Below are positions 1-7,351 of a stretch of DNA of 21,406 bases, piece by piece. The notes under the pieces were generated by a model. That model was not told where the DNA came from, searched no databases, and was given only the letters and a program-made list of their open reading frames with translations. Source of the DNA: JAGVUD01 sp052033935 (lineage in GTDB: Bacteria > Armatimonadota > UBA5829 > DSUL01); the NCBI GenBank assembly GCA_052033935.1, contig JBPOJE010000110.1, forward strand, positions 1 through 21,406, read 5' to 3'. The position numbers and the translations under genes were made by a program. Within the stretch, counting starts at the first letter, position 1; each line of letters begins with the position of its first letter.

Positions 1-1650
1 CAAGAAACGGGGGCCGCCCCGTACTCCGCCACGCCCCCCCCTCCCCCCCCAGGGGGCCGGCTGCGGGGCGGACGCCCCCGCCTGCACCCACGCCGCTCCC
101 ACAAAGAAACCACCGTACTCGTTGCCGATGCCGTAGTATCGCGCCCCGCCCTGAATCGTATAAGACCCCGCCGCTCGCGGCAGAACGTCCAGAATCAGAG
201 CAGCGGAGATCGCCGCCACGCCGAGCGCGGCCAGAATCTCTCCTGTCCACAGTTTGCGAAGGGCGAAGGCAATGGCAGCCGCCGTCAGGGCCGCTCCCGC
301 CATACAGCATTCGAGCGCTGCCGCCTCCGGCTGCAGGTTCGTCATCGCCAGAACCGCCACAAATGCGGCGGGCGGAGCAAGCGCCAGCGAAGCGCCAGCG
401 CGTGAGGTTTTCTCGCCTCCGGGAAGCATCACGCAGGCAAGCAGGATGACCGCGAACGCGCCGTACACCAGCATATAGACCGCCGGCTGTGCCCTGTCCT
501 GATAGGCAGCCGCGCTGTGAATGTCCTTCAGGGATGCCAGGGGTTCCGGGTGCGCGGTCGCCTCGATAGCCTGCGCGTGCCCTGGGCCGAGCTGGTCAAG
601 CACGCCCAGCCACGAAGCGAGGCTGGCGGAAACATCCGTGTTGGCTACCACGCCCGCCCGGCGCGTTGAGGCAGATCTTAGCAACCCGGCGGGCGTCCCG
701 GCGCCGTACACAATCAGCGGCGAAAGCCTGTTCGCCCCCGCGGTGTCCGGGGCCGATACCTGTCCGGGCGACGTCACGACGAGCAGAGCGTCCGCCGGAA
801 GCGCGCTCCGCGCCTCTCTCACAATCGCGTCCGCGGCGTCCAGCGCAAGTTTTCTCATCCGGACCCGCGCGGCTGGCAGGGCGTCTGTCTTGCAGCGTTC
901 GTAGCGCGCGGCGTCTCCGGTCTCGACAATCACAAATCGCGTCCGCGTCAAAGCCTGACTGATGCTGTCCGCAAGCTCATCCACGGGGGTTCTGACGCCG
1001 AAGGGGTATTGCTCATCAATCGCATAGCCGCCGGACATGCGGGCACCGGGTGCCAGGCCGTCGGGGCCGAGCGCGAACAGCGCGGCCTCGCGGTGCACCT
1101 CGTCCGGTGTGTCCGCAACCCCCACGATCTCGCAGGCGATGCCTTCCTCGCGAAGTGCCCTGCCCAGCGCTCCGATGGGGACTTCGTAGGGCGCTGCGCG
1201 GGCTTGGGCCGCGGCGGTGCCCATCCACGGCGCGGCCAGTCCCGCCCCGGGTGTTGCGGCCCGCTGGTATGCGCTCCACAACTGCGCGCGCTCCCGGTCT
1301 TGAAGGCTGAAGACTCCGGCGACCTCGCTGCCCCCGCTCGCTCTTGCCCCCGCCGCTATCGTGAGATAGCCCGAACTGAGGGGGTCCGGAATCTGCTTGC
1401 CAAACGGCGTCTCGACGGCGCGGCCCGTGCGCGTGCTCATAAGCGCAGTGGAGCCCTTCCGGGCCACGTCGCGAAGCGCGGGCATTTCCTGTAGATCCCC
1501 GAATGTAAGCCCGGCAATGAGCACCAGCGCCACGCGCTTCGGCGCGGGCGTGTCCGGGGCCGCCCGAACCAGGTCCGCTGCCGCGCCCTCCAAGAGCATC
1601 GCCGTCGCAAGCAGAAGAGCCCCCAGGTTCCTCGTGAAGCGTTCTGCCAT
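1..1650 (-). CDS. Membrane protein with alkaline-phosphatase-like ectodomain (partial, runs off left edge)
   Basis: Reading on the minus strand from ATG at 1650, the frame stays open for 550 codons to base 1, so the C-terminus is missing. An N-terminal hydrophobic stretch (about residues 8-25) looks like a signal peptide or anchor. The next roughly 340 residues have the rhythm of the alkaline phosphatase/phosphodiesterase superfamily: an early VALVLIAGLTFGDL, a later LLVVTSPGQ and LSPLIVYGAG, and VVANTDVSASLASWLG, which resembles the region that closes such folds. Metal ligands are not clear, so activity is doubtful. From about residue 390 there are several hydrophobic segments, then YYGIGNEYGG near residue 510. 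ATG lies 5 bases after the stop of the glycosyltransferase, so the two are probably co-transcribed. I do not know the substrate; an envelope polysaccharide or lipid role is a guess from the neighbour. The last 30 codons are Gly/Arg-rich and may be out of frame. Confidence 0.6.
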   Translation of the reverse strand, partial: MAERFTRNLGALLLATAMLLEGAAADLVRAAPDTPAPKRVALVLIAGLTFGDLQEMPALRDVARKGSTALMSTRTGRAVETPFGKQIPDPLSSGYLTIAAGARASGGSEVAGVFSLQDRERAQLWSAYQRAATPGAGLAAPWMGTAAAQARAAPYEVPIGALGRALREEGIACEIVGVADTPDEVHREAALFALGPDGLAPGARMSGGYAIDEQYPFGVRTPVDELADSISQALTRTRFVIVETGDAARYERCKTDALPAARVRMRKLALDAADAIVREARSALPADALLVVTSPGQVSAPDTAGANRLSPLIVYGAGTPAGLLRSASTRRAGVVANTDVSASLASWLGVLDQLGPGHAQAIEATAHPEPLASLKDIHSAAAYQDRAQPAVYMLVYGAFAVILLACVMLPGGEKTSRAGASLALAPPAAFVAVLAMTNLQPEAAALECCMAGAALTAAAIAFALRKLWTGEILAALGVAAISAALILDVLPRAAGSYTIQGGARYYGIGNEYGGFFVGAAWVQAGASAPQPAPWGGRGGRGGVRGGPRFL

Positions 1651-1655
1651 CCTGT

Positions 1656-2803
1656 TCACCCCTGGGCCGCCGCCCCCTCGGCGCTGCCGCTGGCTGTCTC
1701 CAGAAGCTCGATGTACAGCGCCTCGATCTTGCGTATCATCACATCGGCCGAAAACGCCTGCAGCACGAACTCCCGCGCTGCCGCTCCCATGCGTCTTGCT
1801 TCGGCGGGGGCTGCAAGCGCCGACAGCACCGTCGCCGCGAACGGCTCCGTATCGTTCGTGGGGCTGACCCTTCCCGTCACGCCATCCGTGATCACCTCGG
1901 CCAGTTCGCCGCCCGGCACCGTTACCACGCACACGCCGCATGCCATCGCTTCCAGCGCTGTCAGGAGCGTGGATGTTCCCGGCGCGGGCAGGGCTACGAC
2001 GTCCGTTTTGCACAGAACGGCCTGCAGATCGTGCACGTACCCGCAGAAGAACACCCGATCCGCCGGGAGGGCATCGCGGACTTCGCGCAGCGTGGGGTTA
2101 TCAACTGCCTGTCCGGTAAATGCGACGCTGCAGTTCGAGGCGGCTAGCAGCCTCTCCACAGTCTCTTTCATGTCCGGCCTGCCGTTCAGGGCATAGCGCG
2201 ACGGTATCACGGCCAGGGGCCGCCCTTCGGGCAGGCCCGCGTCCCGCAGTGCGCTTGCCGCCTCCTGGGCGTTGGGCCTGTGGGCTGCCACACCGTTCGG
2301 AATCACGGTTATGCGCTCTTTCGGGAGGCCCAGCGCAAGCAGATCGTCCGGATAGCCTGCCCGGTGGCGATGCAGTGTGTTTGCGTCTTGTAAGCGTAGG
2401 CCACCATGTGGCGCGCGGCGGGGCTCAGCCCTGCGGACAGAGGATGATGCAGCGTTGCGACTCGCACGGGGGCCGTGCGTTCTCCGGGGCCAGCCGCCAG
2501 CATTGCCCGTACCCCATGCGAATGCAGAATGTGCGTCTTTCTTCTGTGCAGAAGCGCTGACAGGTGCAGGCTGCCGTACACCAGGCCGAGCGGTTCCGCC
2601 ACCTCCGCAAGCTCTAGCGCGTCGAAGCGCGCGCCACGAAGCCGCTCTTCGGTGATGGATTGTTGCACGGCGGCGGGCGCCGCCAGTGTGATGTCAAATC
2701 GGCGGCGGTCGAAGTGGTCCAGCAGGGTCAAAACGTGCGTGCGCATTCCTCCCGTCGAGGGCGGAAGCAGATGAAGCACACTGATCCTGTCGTCTGTGTT
2801 CAC
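1656..2803 (-). pseudogene. Family-4 glycosyltransferase, frameshifted
   Basis: Two overlapping frames together make one GT4 (GT-B fold) glycosyltransferase of about 382 residues, a normal family length. The first half (2803 to about 2348) starts at GTG with GAAAGAGG upstream and shows the donor/acceptor domain landmarks STGGMRTHVL, HILHSHGVRAML and ATLHHP. The second half (about 2348 to 1656) has VIPNGV, AVIPSRYALNGRPDM, a VFFCGYVHDL segment and TALEAMACGVCVV. Adding one G in the GG pair at 2348-2349 joins them as AIRDDLLALGLPKERITVIPNGV-like sequence without a gap. As printed, the first frame ends about 13 codons past that point at a TAA. It may be a sequencing or assembly error, or a real recent lesion. 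The first Glu of the usual E-x7-E motif is Thr. It probably builds an envelope glycan; donor and acceptor are unknown. Confidence 0.8.
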
Positions 2804-2828
2804 GAAACACGCCTCTTTCGCACGCCTG

Positions 2829-2857
2829 ATGGTATCACGTTCATCCTCTGGTCTCAA
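2829..2857 (-). promoter_or_regulatory. Candidate sigma70-type promoter for the glycosyltransferase operon
   Basis: On the minus strand TTGAGA (2852-2857) is followed after 17 bases by TACCAT (2829-2834), and TGA just before it makes an extended -10. A start near 2822 would leave a leader of about 20 bases that includes the GAAAGAGG ribosome-binding site for GTG 2803. It is found by eye only. Confidence 0.45.
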
Positions 2858-2886
2858 GAAGAGTCCCCTCAAGCCGGGGCCGCCGA

Positions 2887-2916
2887 TTGTGAGGGTGTCC
2901 TCAAGATGTGTATAAT
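2887..2916 (+). promoter_or_regulatory. Candidate promoter for the lpt operon
   Basis: TTGTGA (2887-2892), an 18-base spacer and a perfect TATAAT (2911-2916) point towards the lptC-like gene. Transcription would begin near 2923, giving a GC-rich leader of about 100 bases that contains the 12-base palindrome GGCCGCGCGGCC (2935-2946). It stands back to back with the glycosyltransferase promoter, with about 30 bases between the two -35 boxes, so one regulator could affect both. Confidence 0.5.
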
Positions 2917-3023
2917 GCCCTCGCCGGCGGGTCCGGCCGCGCGGCCCGGGGCGAGAGTGCGCGCGGGCTGCCGCCCTGGGGGTTGAGATATTCAGGGCAT
3001 TCTTCGTCCAATAGACATATCGC

Positions 3024-3602
3024 GTGATATCCTCCTGCAAATCTGGGTCCTGGCGATTGGTTGCTTTTGCGGTCCTGGTGATCGCCTGCGCGGCAACCGG
3101 GTGCGGAACGAGGACGCAGCTCAAGAAAGAGCCGCGTCCCCCGCGTCCGCCGGTGGACATTGTGGTGAAGAACTCCGAAACGGTGCAGGAGGACACGGCG
3201 GGTAAGCCGCTGTGGAGGATATCCGCGCGGGAGATTCGGGCAAGCGAGGCAGCCACGACTCTGCAGGTGAAGGGTGCGAGTGTCGTCGTGCTGGGACCGG
3301 GCGGACAGGATCGAATGAGGCTGGAATGTCCGAACCTTATTGCGAACGGCGCGGCAAAGCGGCTCAATGCTTCGGGAGGCGTCAGCGCTTCCAGCGCGGA
3401 AAACGGTATCTCGTTCAAGGCCGAGCGCATCGAGGTTGATCTGCCCGCAAACCGGGTCACGGCGTCTGGCGGCGTCGAGGGCTCGAACCCGCAGGGTCGC
3501 TTCCAGGCCGGGACGCTCGAATCTGACCTGAAGTTCGAGGTTGTCAGGCTTGGCGGCGCGGGCGGCGTGCGCGCCACGATAAATGCGGCGGCTGGATCGT
3601 GA
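3024..3602 (+). CDS. lptC: LptC-like LPS export protein, probable lipoprotein
   Basis: A 192-residue protein starting at GTG 3024. The N-terminus has a basic/hydrophobic segment ending VIACAATGC, with Cys27 in a plausible lipobox, so it looks like a lipoprotein rather than the single-helix anchored LptC of E. coli. A Pro/Lys-rich linker (about 31-45) precedes an LptC/OstA-type beta-jellyroll: PLWRISAREIRASE, ITASGGV-like turns and GRFQAGTLESDLKFEVVRL, which matches the end of the LptC fold. In the family, LptC takes LPS from the LptBFG complex and passes it to LptA. The next gene is an LptA-like protein, then lptB and lptF, which supports the call. No strong ribosome-binding site precedes GTG 3024; TTG codons further in are alternatives. 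The stop overlaps a possible GTG start of the next gene. Fold confidence is good; exact family assignment rests on context. Confidence 0.72.
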   Translation: MISSCKSGSWRLVAFAVLVIACAATGCGTRTQLKKEPRPPRPPVDIVVKNSETVQEDTAGKPLWRISAREIRASEAATTLQVKGASVVVLGPGGQDRMRLECPNLIANGAAKRLNASGGVSASSAENGISFKAERIEVDLPANRVTASGGVEGSNPQGRFQAGTLESDLKFEVVRLGGAGGVRATINAAAGS

Positions 3603-3652
3603 GGAAAGAAGCGATGAACCTTCCGCCCGCTGCCGTTGCTCCAAAGGTGAAC

Positions 3653-4228
3653 ATGAAGAACAGAATCAGAACTACAGCACTCCGCGCCACAGTCTGCCTT
3701 GTGGCGGCTGTCTCAAGCGCCGCGTTTGCGCAGCAGGCGCAGCGCGTCGGCCCGCTCAAGGTCACCGCCGGCGAGATCGTCTTCAAGAAGAACCAGTGGA
3801 CGCTGTCCGGAAACCGCCCCCACTTGTTCGCCGTTGACGGCAGTTTCGACGTCCGGGCGGACAAGATCGTGGTGGATTTCGCCGCCGCCAGCAAGGGCGT
3901 CAAGATCGCGAAGGACTCCATCGGCGCTGTGACCGCCACGGGCGCAGTCGAGTTCGTCAGCAAGAAGCCCGGCCAGTCCGCGCAGGTGCAGGCGCCCAAA
4001 GCCGTTTACTCGCAGGCGGAGGGGACGCTGGTGCTGAGCGGCGGCGTCAAAGGCACTGTCTCGGATCCCAGCCTCGCCGAGCCCACGCCCATCACGGCCG
4101 AACGGCTGACCGTGTGGCTCGACCCGCCCGAGGACGGTCCCCGGCTCAGAATCGAGGGCTCCCCGGCCGAGATCCGCGTGACCCCGAAAGAGCAGCTGGA
4201 GCAGGACCAGCCTGCGCCGAAGGGCTGA
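3653..4228 (+). CDS. lptA: LptA/OstA-like periplasmic LPS transport protein
   Basis: I chose ATG 3653, giving 191 residues, because AAAGGTG lies 5 bases upstream and the product then begins with a textbook signal peptide (MKNRIR, hydrophobic core, AFA cleaved before Gln27). In-frame GTG 3599 and ATG 3614 are also possible and would add 18 or 13 residues. The mature part is an OstA-type repeat of beta strands: PLKVTAGEIVFKKNQWTLSG, FDVRADKIVVDF, AVTATGAVEFVS, APKAVYSQAEGTLVLSGGV and ITAERLTVWLD. These alternating strand-turn units are typical of LptA, which forms the periplasmic bridge that carries LPS to LptD in the outer membrane. It sits directly after the LptC-like gene and 3 bases before lptB. 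The tail is charged and Gln/Pro-rich. No lptD is in the window. Confidence 0.78.
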   Translation: MKNRIRTTALRATVCLVAAVSSAAFAQQAQRVGPLKVTAGEIVFKKNQWTLSGNRPHLFAVDGSFDVRADKIVVDFAAASKGVKIAKDSIGAVTATGAVEFVSKKPGQSAQVQAPKAVYSQAEGTLVLSGGVKGTVSDPSLAEPTPITAERLTVWLDPPEDGPRLRIEGSPAEIRVTPKEQLEQDQPAPKG

Positions 4229-4231
4229 TCC

Positions 4232-4951
4232 TTGTCCATCGCCTGCCAGGAACTGGTCAAGTCTTACCGCGGACGGCGTGTCGTGGATCATCTCAGCTTC
4301 ACTGCCGGGAAGGGTGAGGTCGTGGGACTCCTGGGCCCGAACGGCGCGGGCAAAACGACGACGTTTTACATGGTGCTCGGTCTCGTGAAGCCGGAAGAAG
4401 GCGCTGTCCTCATAGACGGTCACGATGTGACCACTTATTCGGTCTCACGCAGAGGCAGGCTTGGAGTCGGGTATCTTGCCCAGGAGCCGTCGGTGTTCCG
4501 CAAGCTGACCGTCCGCGAGAACATGATGGTGTATATCGAGGCGGCGGGCATTCCCGCCAGGCAGAGGGACAGCCGCGCGAAAGAGCTGCTGACCGAGTTC
4601 GGAATCGCCGAGCGGGAGTCTACGCTCGCCATAAGCCTGTCGGGAGGCGAGCGCAGGCGTCTCGAGATCGCCCGCTCACTGGCTGCCGGCCCGTCCTACA
4701 TCCTTCTCGACGAGCCGTTTACCGGAGTTGATCCCATCGCGATCGGCGAGATCAAGGGCATCATCCGCCGCCTTGCTGAGCGCGAGATCGGGGTCGTCAT
4801 CACCGATCACAATGTCCGCGAGACGCTCAGCATCACCGACCGGGCCTATATCGTCTCGGAGGGGCGCATCATAACCTCCGGAACGGCCGACACTATCCCG
4901 CACGACCCGCTCGCGAGGAAGCATTATCTGGGCAAGGACTTCGAGGTGTAA
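4232..4951 (+). CDS. lptB: LPS export ABC transporter ATP-binding protein LptB
   Basis: A 239-residue ABC ATPase starting at TTG 4232, with AAGGGC upstream and only 3 bases after the lptA-like stop. Motifs are complete: Walker A GPNGAGKTT (35-43), Q-loop Gln83 in YLAQEPSVFRKLTV, signature LSGGERRRLEIAR (from 135), Walker B ILLDEPF with Asp159-Glu160, and H-loop His192 in ITDHNVRETL. The QEPSVFRKLTV run, the DHNVRETL run and the C-terminal YLGKDF are marks of LptB rather than of amino-acid transporters, which otherwise look similar. In the family an LptB dimer hydrolyses ATP in the cytoplasm to drive LPS extraction by LptF/LptG. The stop at 4951 is followed 5 bases later by the permease start. 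No feature looks defective. Confidence 0.95.
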   Translation: MSIACQELVKSYRGRRVVDHLSFTAGKGEVVGLLGPNGAGKTTTFYMVLGLVKPEEGAVLIDGHDVTTYSVSRRGRLGVGYLAQEPSVFRKLTVRENMMVYIEAAGIPARQRDSRAKELLTEFGIAERESTLAISLSGGERRRLEIARSLAAGPSYILLDEPFTGVDPIAIGEIKGIIRRLAEREIGVVITDHNVRETLSITDRAYIVSEGRIITSGTADTIPHDPLARKHYLGKDFEV

Positions 4952-4956
4952 AGGAA

Positions 4957-6051
4957 TTGCTTCGAACTGTTGACAGACTTATGCTTCGCGAGCTTATCCC
5001 GCCGCTTCTGTTCGGGGTCGCCGCATTCACGGTGCTCTTTGTGGCGGGCGGCTACCTGGCGAAGCTGACCAATCTGCTTGTGCAGGGGGTGCGGGCCGGC
5101 ATCGTGCTGCGCCTGTTCCTGCTGTACCTGCCGACTGTCATCGTTATGACTCTTCCGATGAGCATGCTGCTGGCAGTGCTGCTCTCATTCTCGCGTCTGT
5201 CCTCCGACAGCGAGATCGTCGCGCTGTGGGCGGGTGGAATCAGCCTCAAGAGGCTGCTGGTCCCCGTGCTGGCGCTGGCGTTTACTGTGACGCTTCTGAG
5301 CTTCGTGACGAGCGAGTGGCTGGCACCCCAGACGCACCGGCAGTCGTCGGACCTGATGGAGCGGGTGCGGGGCAATGCCGCGGTCACCCAGAAGCCGTTC
5401 ATCATCTCGGACCTCGAACAGGACAGGTACAACGCAATCGTCATCGTGAACAAGGGCATCAGCCCGGGCACGAAAGAACTGCGCGATGTCACAATCTTTT
5501 CGGGCTTCACCGATTCGGGCCCGGAGCTGTATATGCGCGCCGAGCGCGCGCAGTGGGAGGGCGGCAGCGACTGGCGGCTTTTCAACGGAATGTGGCAGAG
5601 AATCGGTCCGGGCGGTACCGTGCGGAATTCGTTCAGCGGCCTCGAGTCGAAGACGATCAAACTGGGCCGCACTCCCGATGAGGTCGCCGAGGAGCAGCGC
5701 GATAGCGACGGCCTGACGTTCAGGCAGCTTGCTCACCGAATTCAGAGGATGCGCGCGGCGAAAGCCGATACTCGTGAATTGGAGGTGGATCTGTTCAACA
5801 GGTTCGCCGTACCGCTCGCCAGCGTTGTGTTCGCTGTGCTCGCCGCGCCGCTTGGGATGCGTCCGCACAGAGGAGGCTCGGCGATGGGCTTCGGGCTGAG
5901 CGTGGCGCTGATCTTCGGGTACTGGACGCTCTGGTCGTACTCGAGCGCGCTTGCGAAGTCCGGTCACCTGTCGCCGATCGCGGGCAGCTTTCTGGCCGAT
6001 CTGGTATTTCTTTCGGTGGGGGCGGTGCTGCTGGTGAGGGCATCACGCTAG
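4957..6051 (+). CDS. lptF: LPS export permease, LptF/LptG (YjgP/YjgQ) family
   Basis: A 364-residue inner-membrane protein starting at TTG 4957 with AAAGGAA directly upstream; ATG 4981 is an alternative. It has the family plan: helices near residues 13-35, 48-80 and 99-120, a large periplasmic jellyroll domain (about 125-275, with FIISDLEQDRYNAIVIVNK and ELYMRAERAQWEGG), then three C-terminal helices. Typical family strings are LSSDSEIVALWAGGISLKRL and LFNRFAVPLASVVFAVLAAP followed by LGMRPHRGG. These proteins pair in the membrane and receive power from LptB. Only one permease gene is present here, so either the partner is encoded elsewhere or this one works as a homodimer; the sequence does not tell LptF from LptG. 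Spacing of 5 bases from lptB suggests translational coupling. Confidence 0.92.
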   Translation: MLRTVDRLMLRELIPPLLFGVAAFTVLFVAGGYLAKLTNLLVQGVRAGIVLRLFLLYLPTVIVMTLPMSMLLAVLLSFSRLSSDSEIVALWAGGISLKRLLVPVLALAFTVTLLSFVTSEWLAPQTHRQSSDLMERVRGNAAVTQKPFIISDLEQDRYNAIVIVNKGISPGTKELRDVTIFSGFTDSGPELYMRAERAQWEGGSDWRLFNGMWQRIGPGGTVRNSFSGLESKTIKLGRTPDEVAEEQRDSDGLTFRQLAHRIQRMRAAKADTRELEVDLFNRFAVPLASVVFAVLAAPLGMRPHRGGSAMGFGLSVALIFGYWTLWSYSSALAKSGHLSPIAGSFLADLVFLSVGAVLLVRASR

Positions 6052-6079
6052 GCCGCCGCCACGGGCTGGCTCGACAGCT

Positions 6080-7351
6080 ATGACTTACGCAATCCTGCTT
6101 CTGGCAATACTGATCGCGGGGGCCGGGCTGGTGGCCTGGCTGGGCGACGTCATCGGGTGCCGTATGGGCAAGGCGCGGCTTACGCTCTTCAAGCTTCGCC
6201 CCAGGCATACGGCCGTGCTTGTCACGGTGCTGACGGGCATGCTCATCGCGGCATTAACCCTGGCGCTCATTCTGGTCACCAACGCCAATCTGCGCAAGAT
6301 GATCGTTCGCGGCCCTGAGATTATCCGCCAGAACCGGATGCTTGTCGCGGAACAGTCAAAACTGCTGTCCGAGCAGCGGCGTCTGGACAGGGAGATCAAG
6401 AAGAGCGAAAAGGAGGTACGGGAAGCTGAAGCCGGGCTTGAGGCCGCGAAAGCCGATCTCAAGAAGGCGCAGGCCAACGTCCAGAGCCTCAACAAGCGCA
6501 TTCAAGACCAGCAGGGGCAGCTCAAGGCGGGGCAGACAAAGCTGGCCCGCGCCGAGGAGGCCAGTCGCCGGGCCGAGGCTCGGCTAAAGCAGGTGACATC
6601 GCGCGTCAACACGCTGCTGCGTCAGTCGTCGGACCTAGAGCAGAGAATCGGGCGGGCGACCCTGGTGTACTCGAAGGTGCGCGAGACGCCGTTCACGTAC
6701 AACGCCGGAGAGGAGGTCACAAGGGGAGTTGTGGAGCCCGCGTCCAACGCTGCCGTGGCCCGCAAGCGCGTTGCGGAGGTGCTGTCTTCGGCCAGCCTGC
6801 GCGCTGCGCGGAAGGGGGCCAAAGCCGGGCCCAACGGCCGCGCTGTCGTCATCGCCCGGAAGAACATCGGGGTGACGGGCAGCTCGAAACGCGTCACGTT
6901 TGACGAAAAGGACAGCATCGAGGCGATAGCTCAGGAAGTCGTGAGCGCGCACGTCCCTGTCGTGCTGCAGGTGGTTTCAGTCGGCAACAGCATCAAGGGC
7001 GAGCAGGTGCCCGTCGAAGTGAAGCCGTGGCGGAATCACGAGGCTTTCAAGAAGGGCGACCGGGTTGCCTGCACGAGCATAGACTCGCAGCTTGCCGGGG
7101 ATGAGATATCGCGCCAGCTTCGTGCGTTCATGGCGGGACCGGTTCGGGATTCGGCGGCGGAGGCAGGAATCATCCCGCGCCTGAAGGCCGACGGCCAGAT
7201 CGCCTACTTCGATTTCGACGTGGACCGGCTTGCGGAAGCTGTTTCGCGCATCAGGGCCTCGGGCGACACGGCCCGGGTCTGCGCGCTGTCATCCGGCGAC
7301 GTTATGTCCGCGGGACCGCTCGAGCTCGACCTGATCGTCAGCAAACCGTGA
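6080..7351 (+). CDS. DUF3084-type membrane/coiled-coil protein
   Basis: A 423-residue protein from ATG 6080, 28 bases after the permease stop and without a strong ribosome-binding site. Helix 1 spans about residues 3-20 and helix 2 about 44-66; between them lies GCRMGKARLTLFKLRPRHTA, a string I associate with the DUF3084 family known mainly from cyanobacteria. Residues about 78-195 form a long charged coiled coil (Lys/Glu/Gln/Ala heptads), and about 200-423 form a globular C-terminal part with YSKVRETPFTYNAGEEV and LPS-unrelated hydrophobic strands. The function of the family is unknown to me. The two helices suggest an inner-membrane protein with a large soluble arm. Its 3' end overlaps the start of the yqgF-like gene by 4 bases (GTGA), and it is transcribed with the lpt genes, so an envelope role is a fair inference. 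Confidence 0.82.
   Translation: MTYAILLLAILIAGAGLVAWLGDVIGCRMGKARLTLFKLRPRHTAVLVTVLTGMLIAALTLALILVTNANLRKMIVRGPEIIRQNRMLVAEQSKLLSEQRRLDREIKKSEKEVREAEAGLEAAKADLKKAQANVQSLNKRIQDQQGQLKAGQTKLARAEEASRRAEARLKQVTSRVNTLLRQSSDLEQRIGRATLVYSKVRETPFTYNAGEEVTRGVVEPASNAAVARKRVAEVLSSASLRAARKGAKAGPNGRAVVIARKNIGVTGSSKRVTFDEKDSIEAIAQEVVSAHVPVVLQVVSVGNSIKGEQVPVEVKPWRNHEAFKKGDRVACTSIDSQLAGDEISRQLRAFMAGPVRDSAAEAGIIPRLKADGQIAYFDFDVDRLAEAVSRIRASGDTARVCALSSGDVMSAGPLELDLIVSKP

Noticed and set aside
2309..3577. A long minus-strand frame of 422 codons that includes the GT4 N-terminal half
   Set aside because: Only the part after GTG 2803 looks like protein. The upstream 258 codons lie antisense to the lptC-like gene and have no family resemblance.
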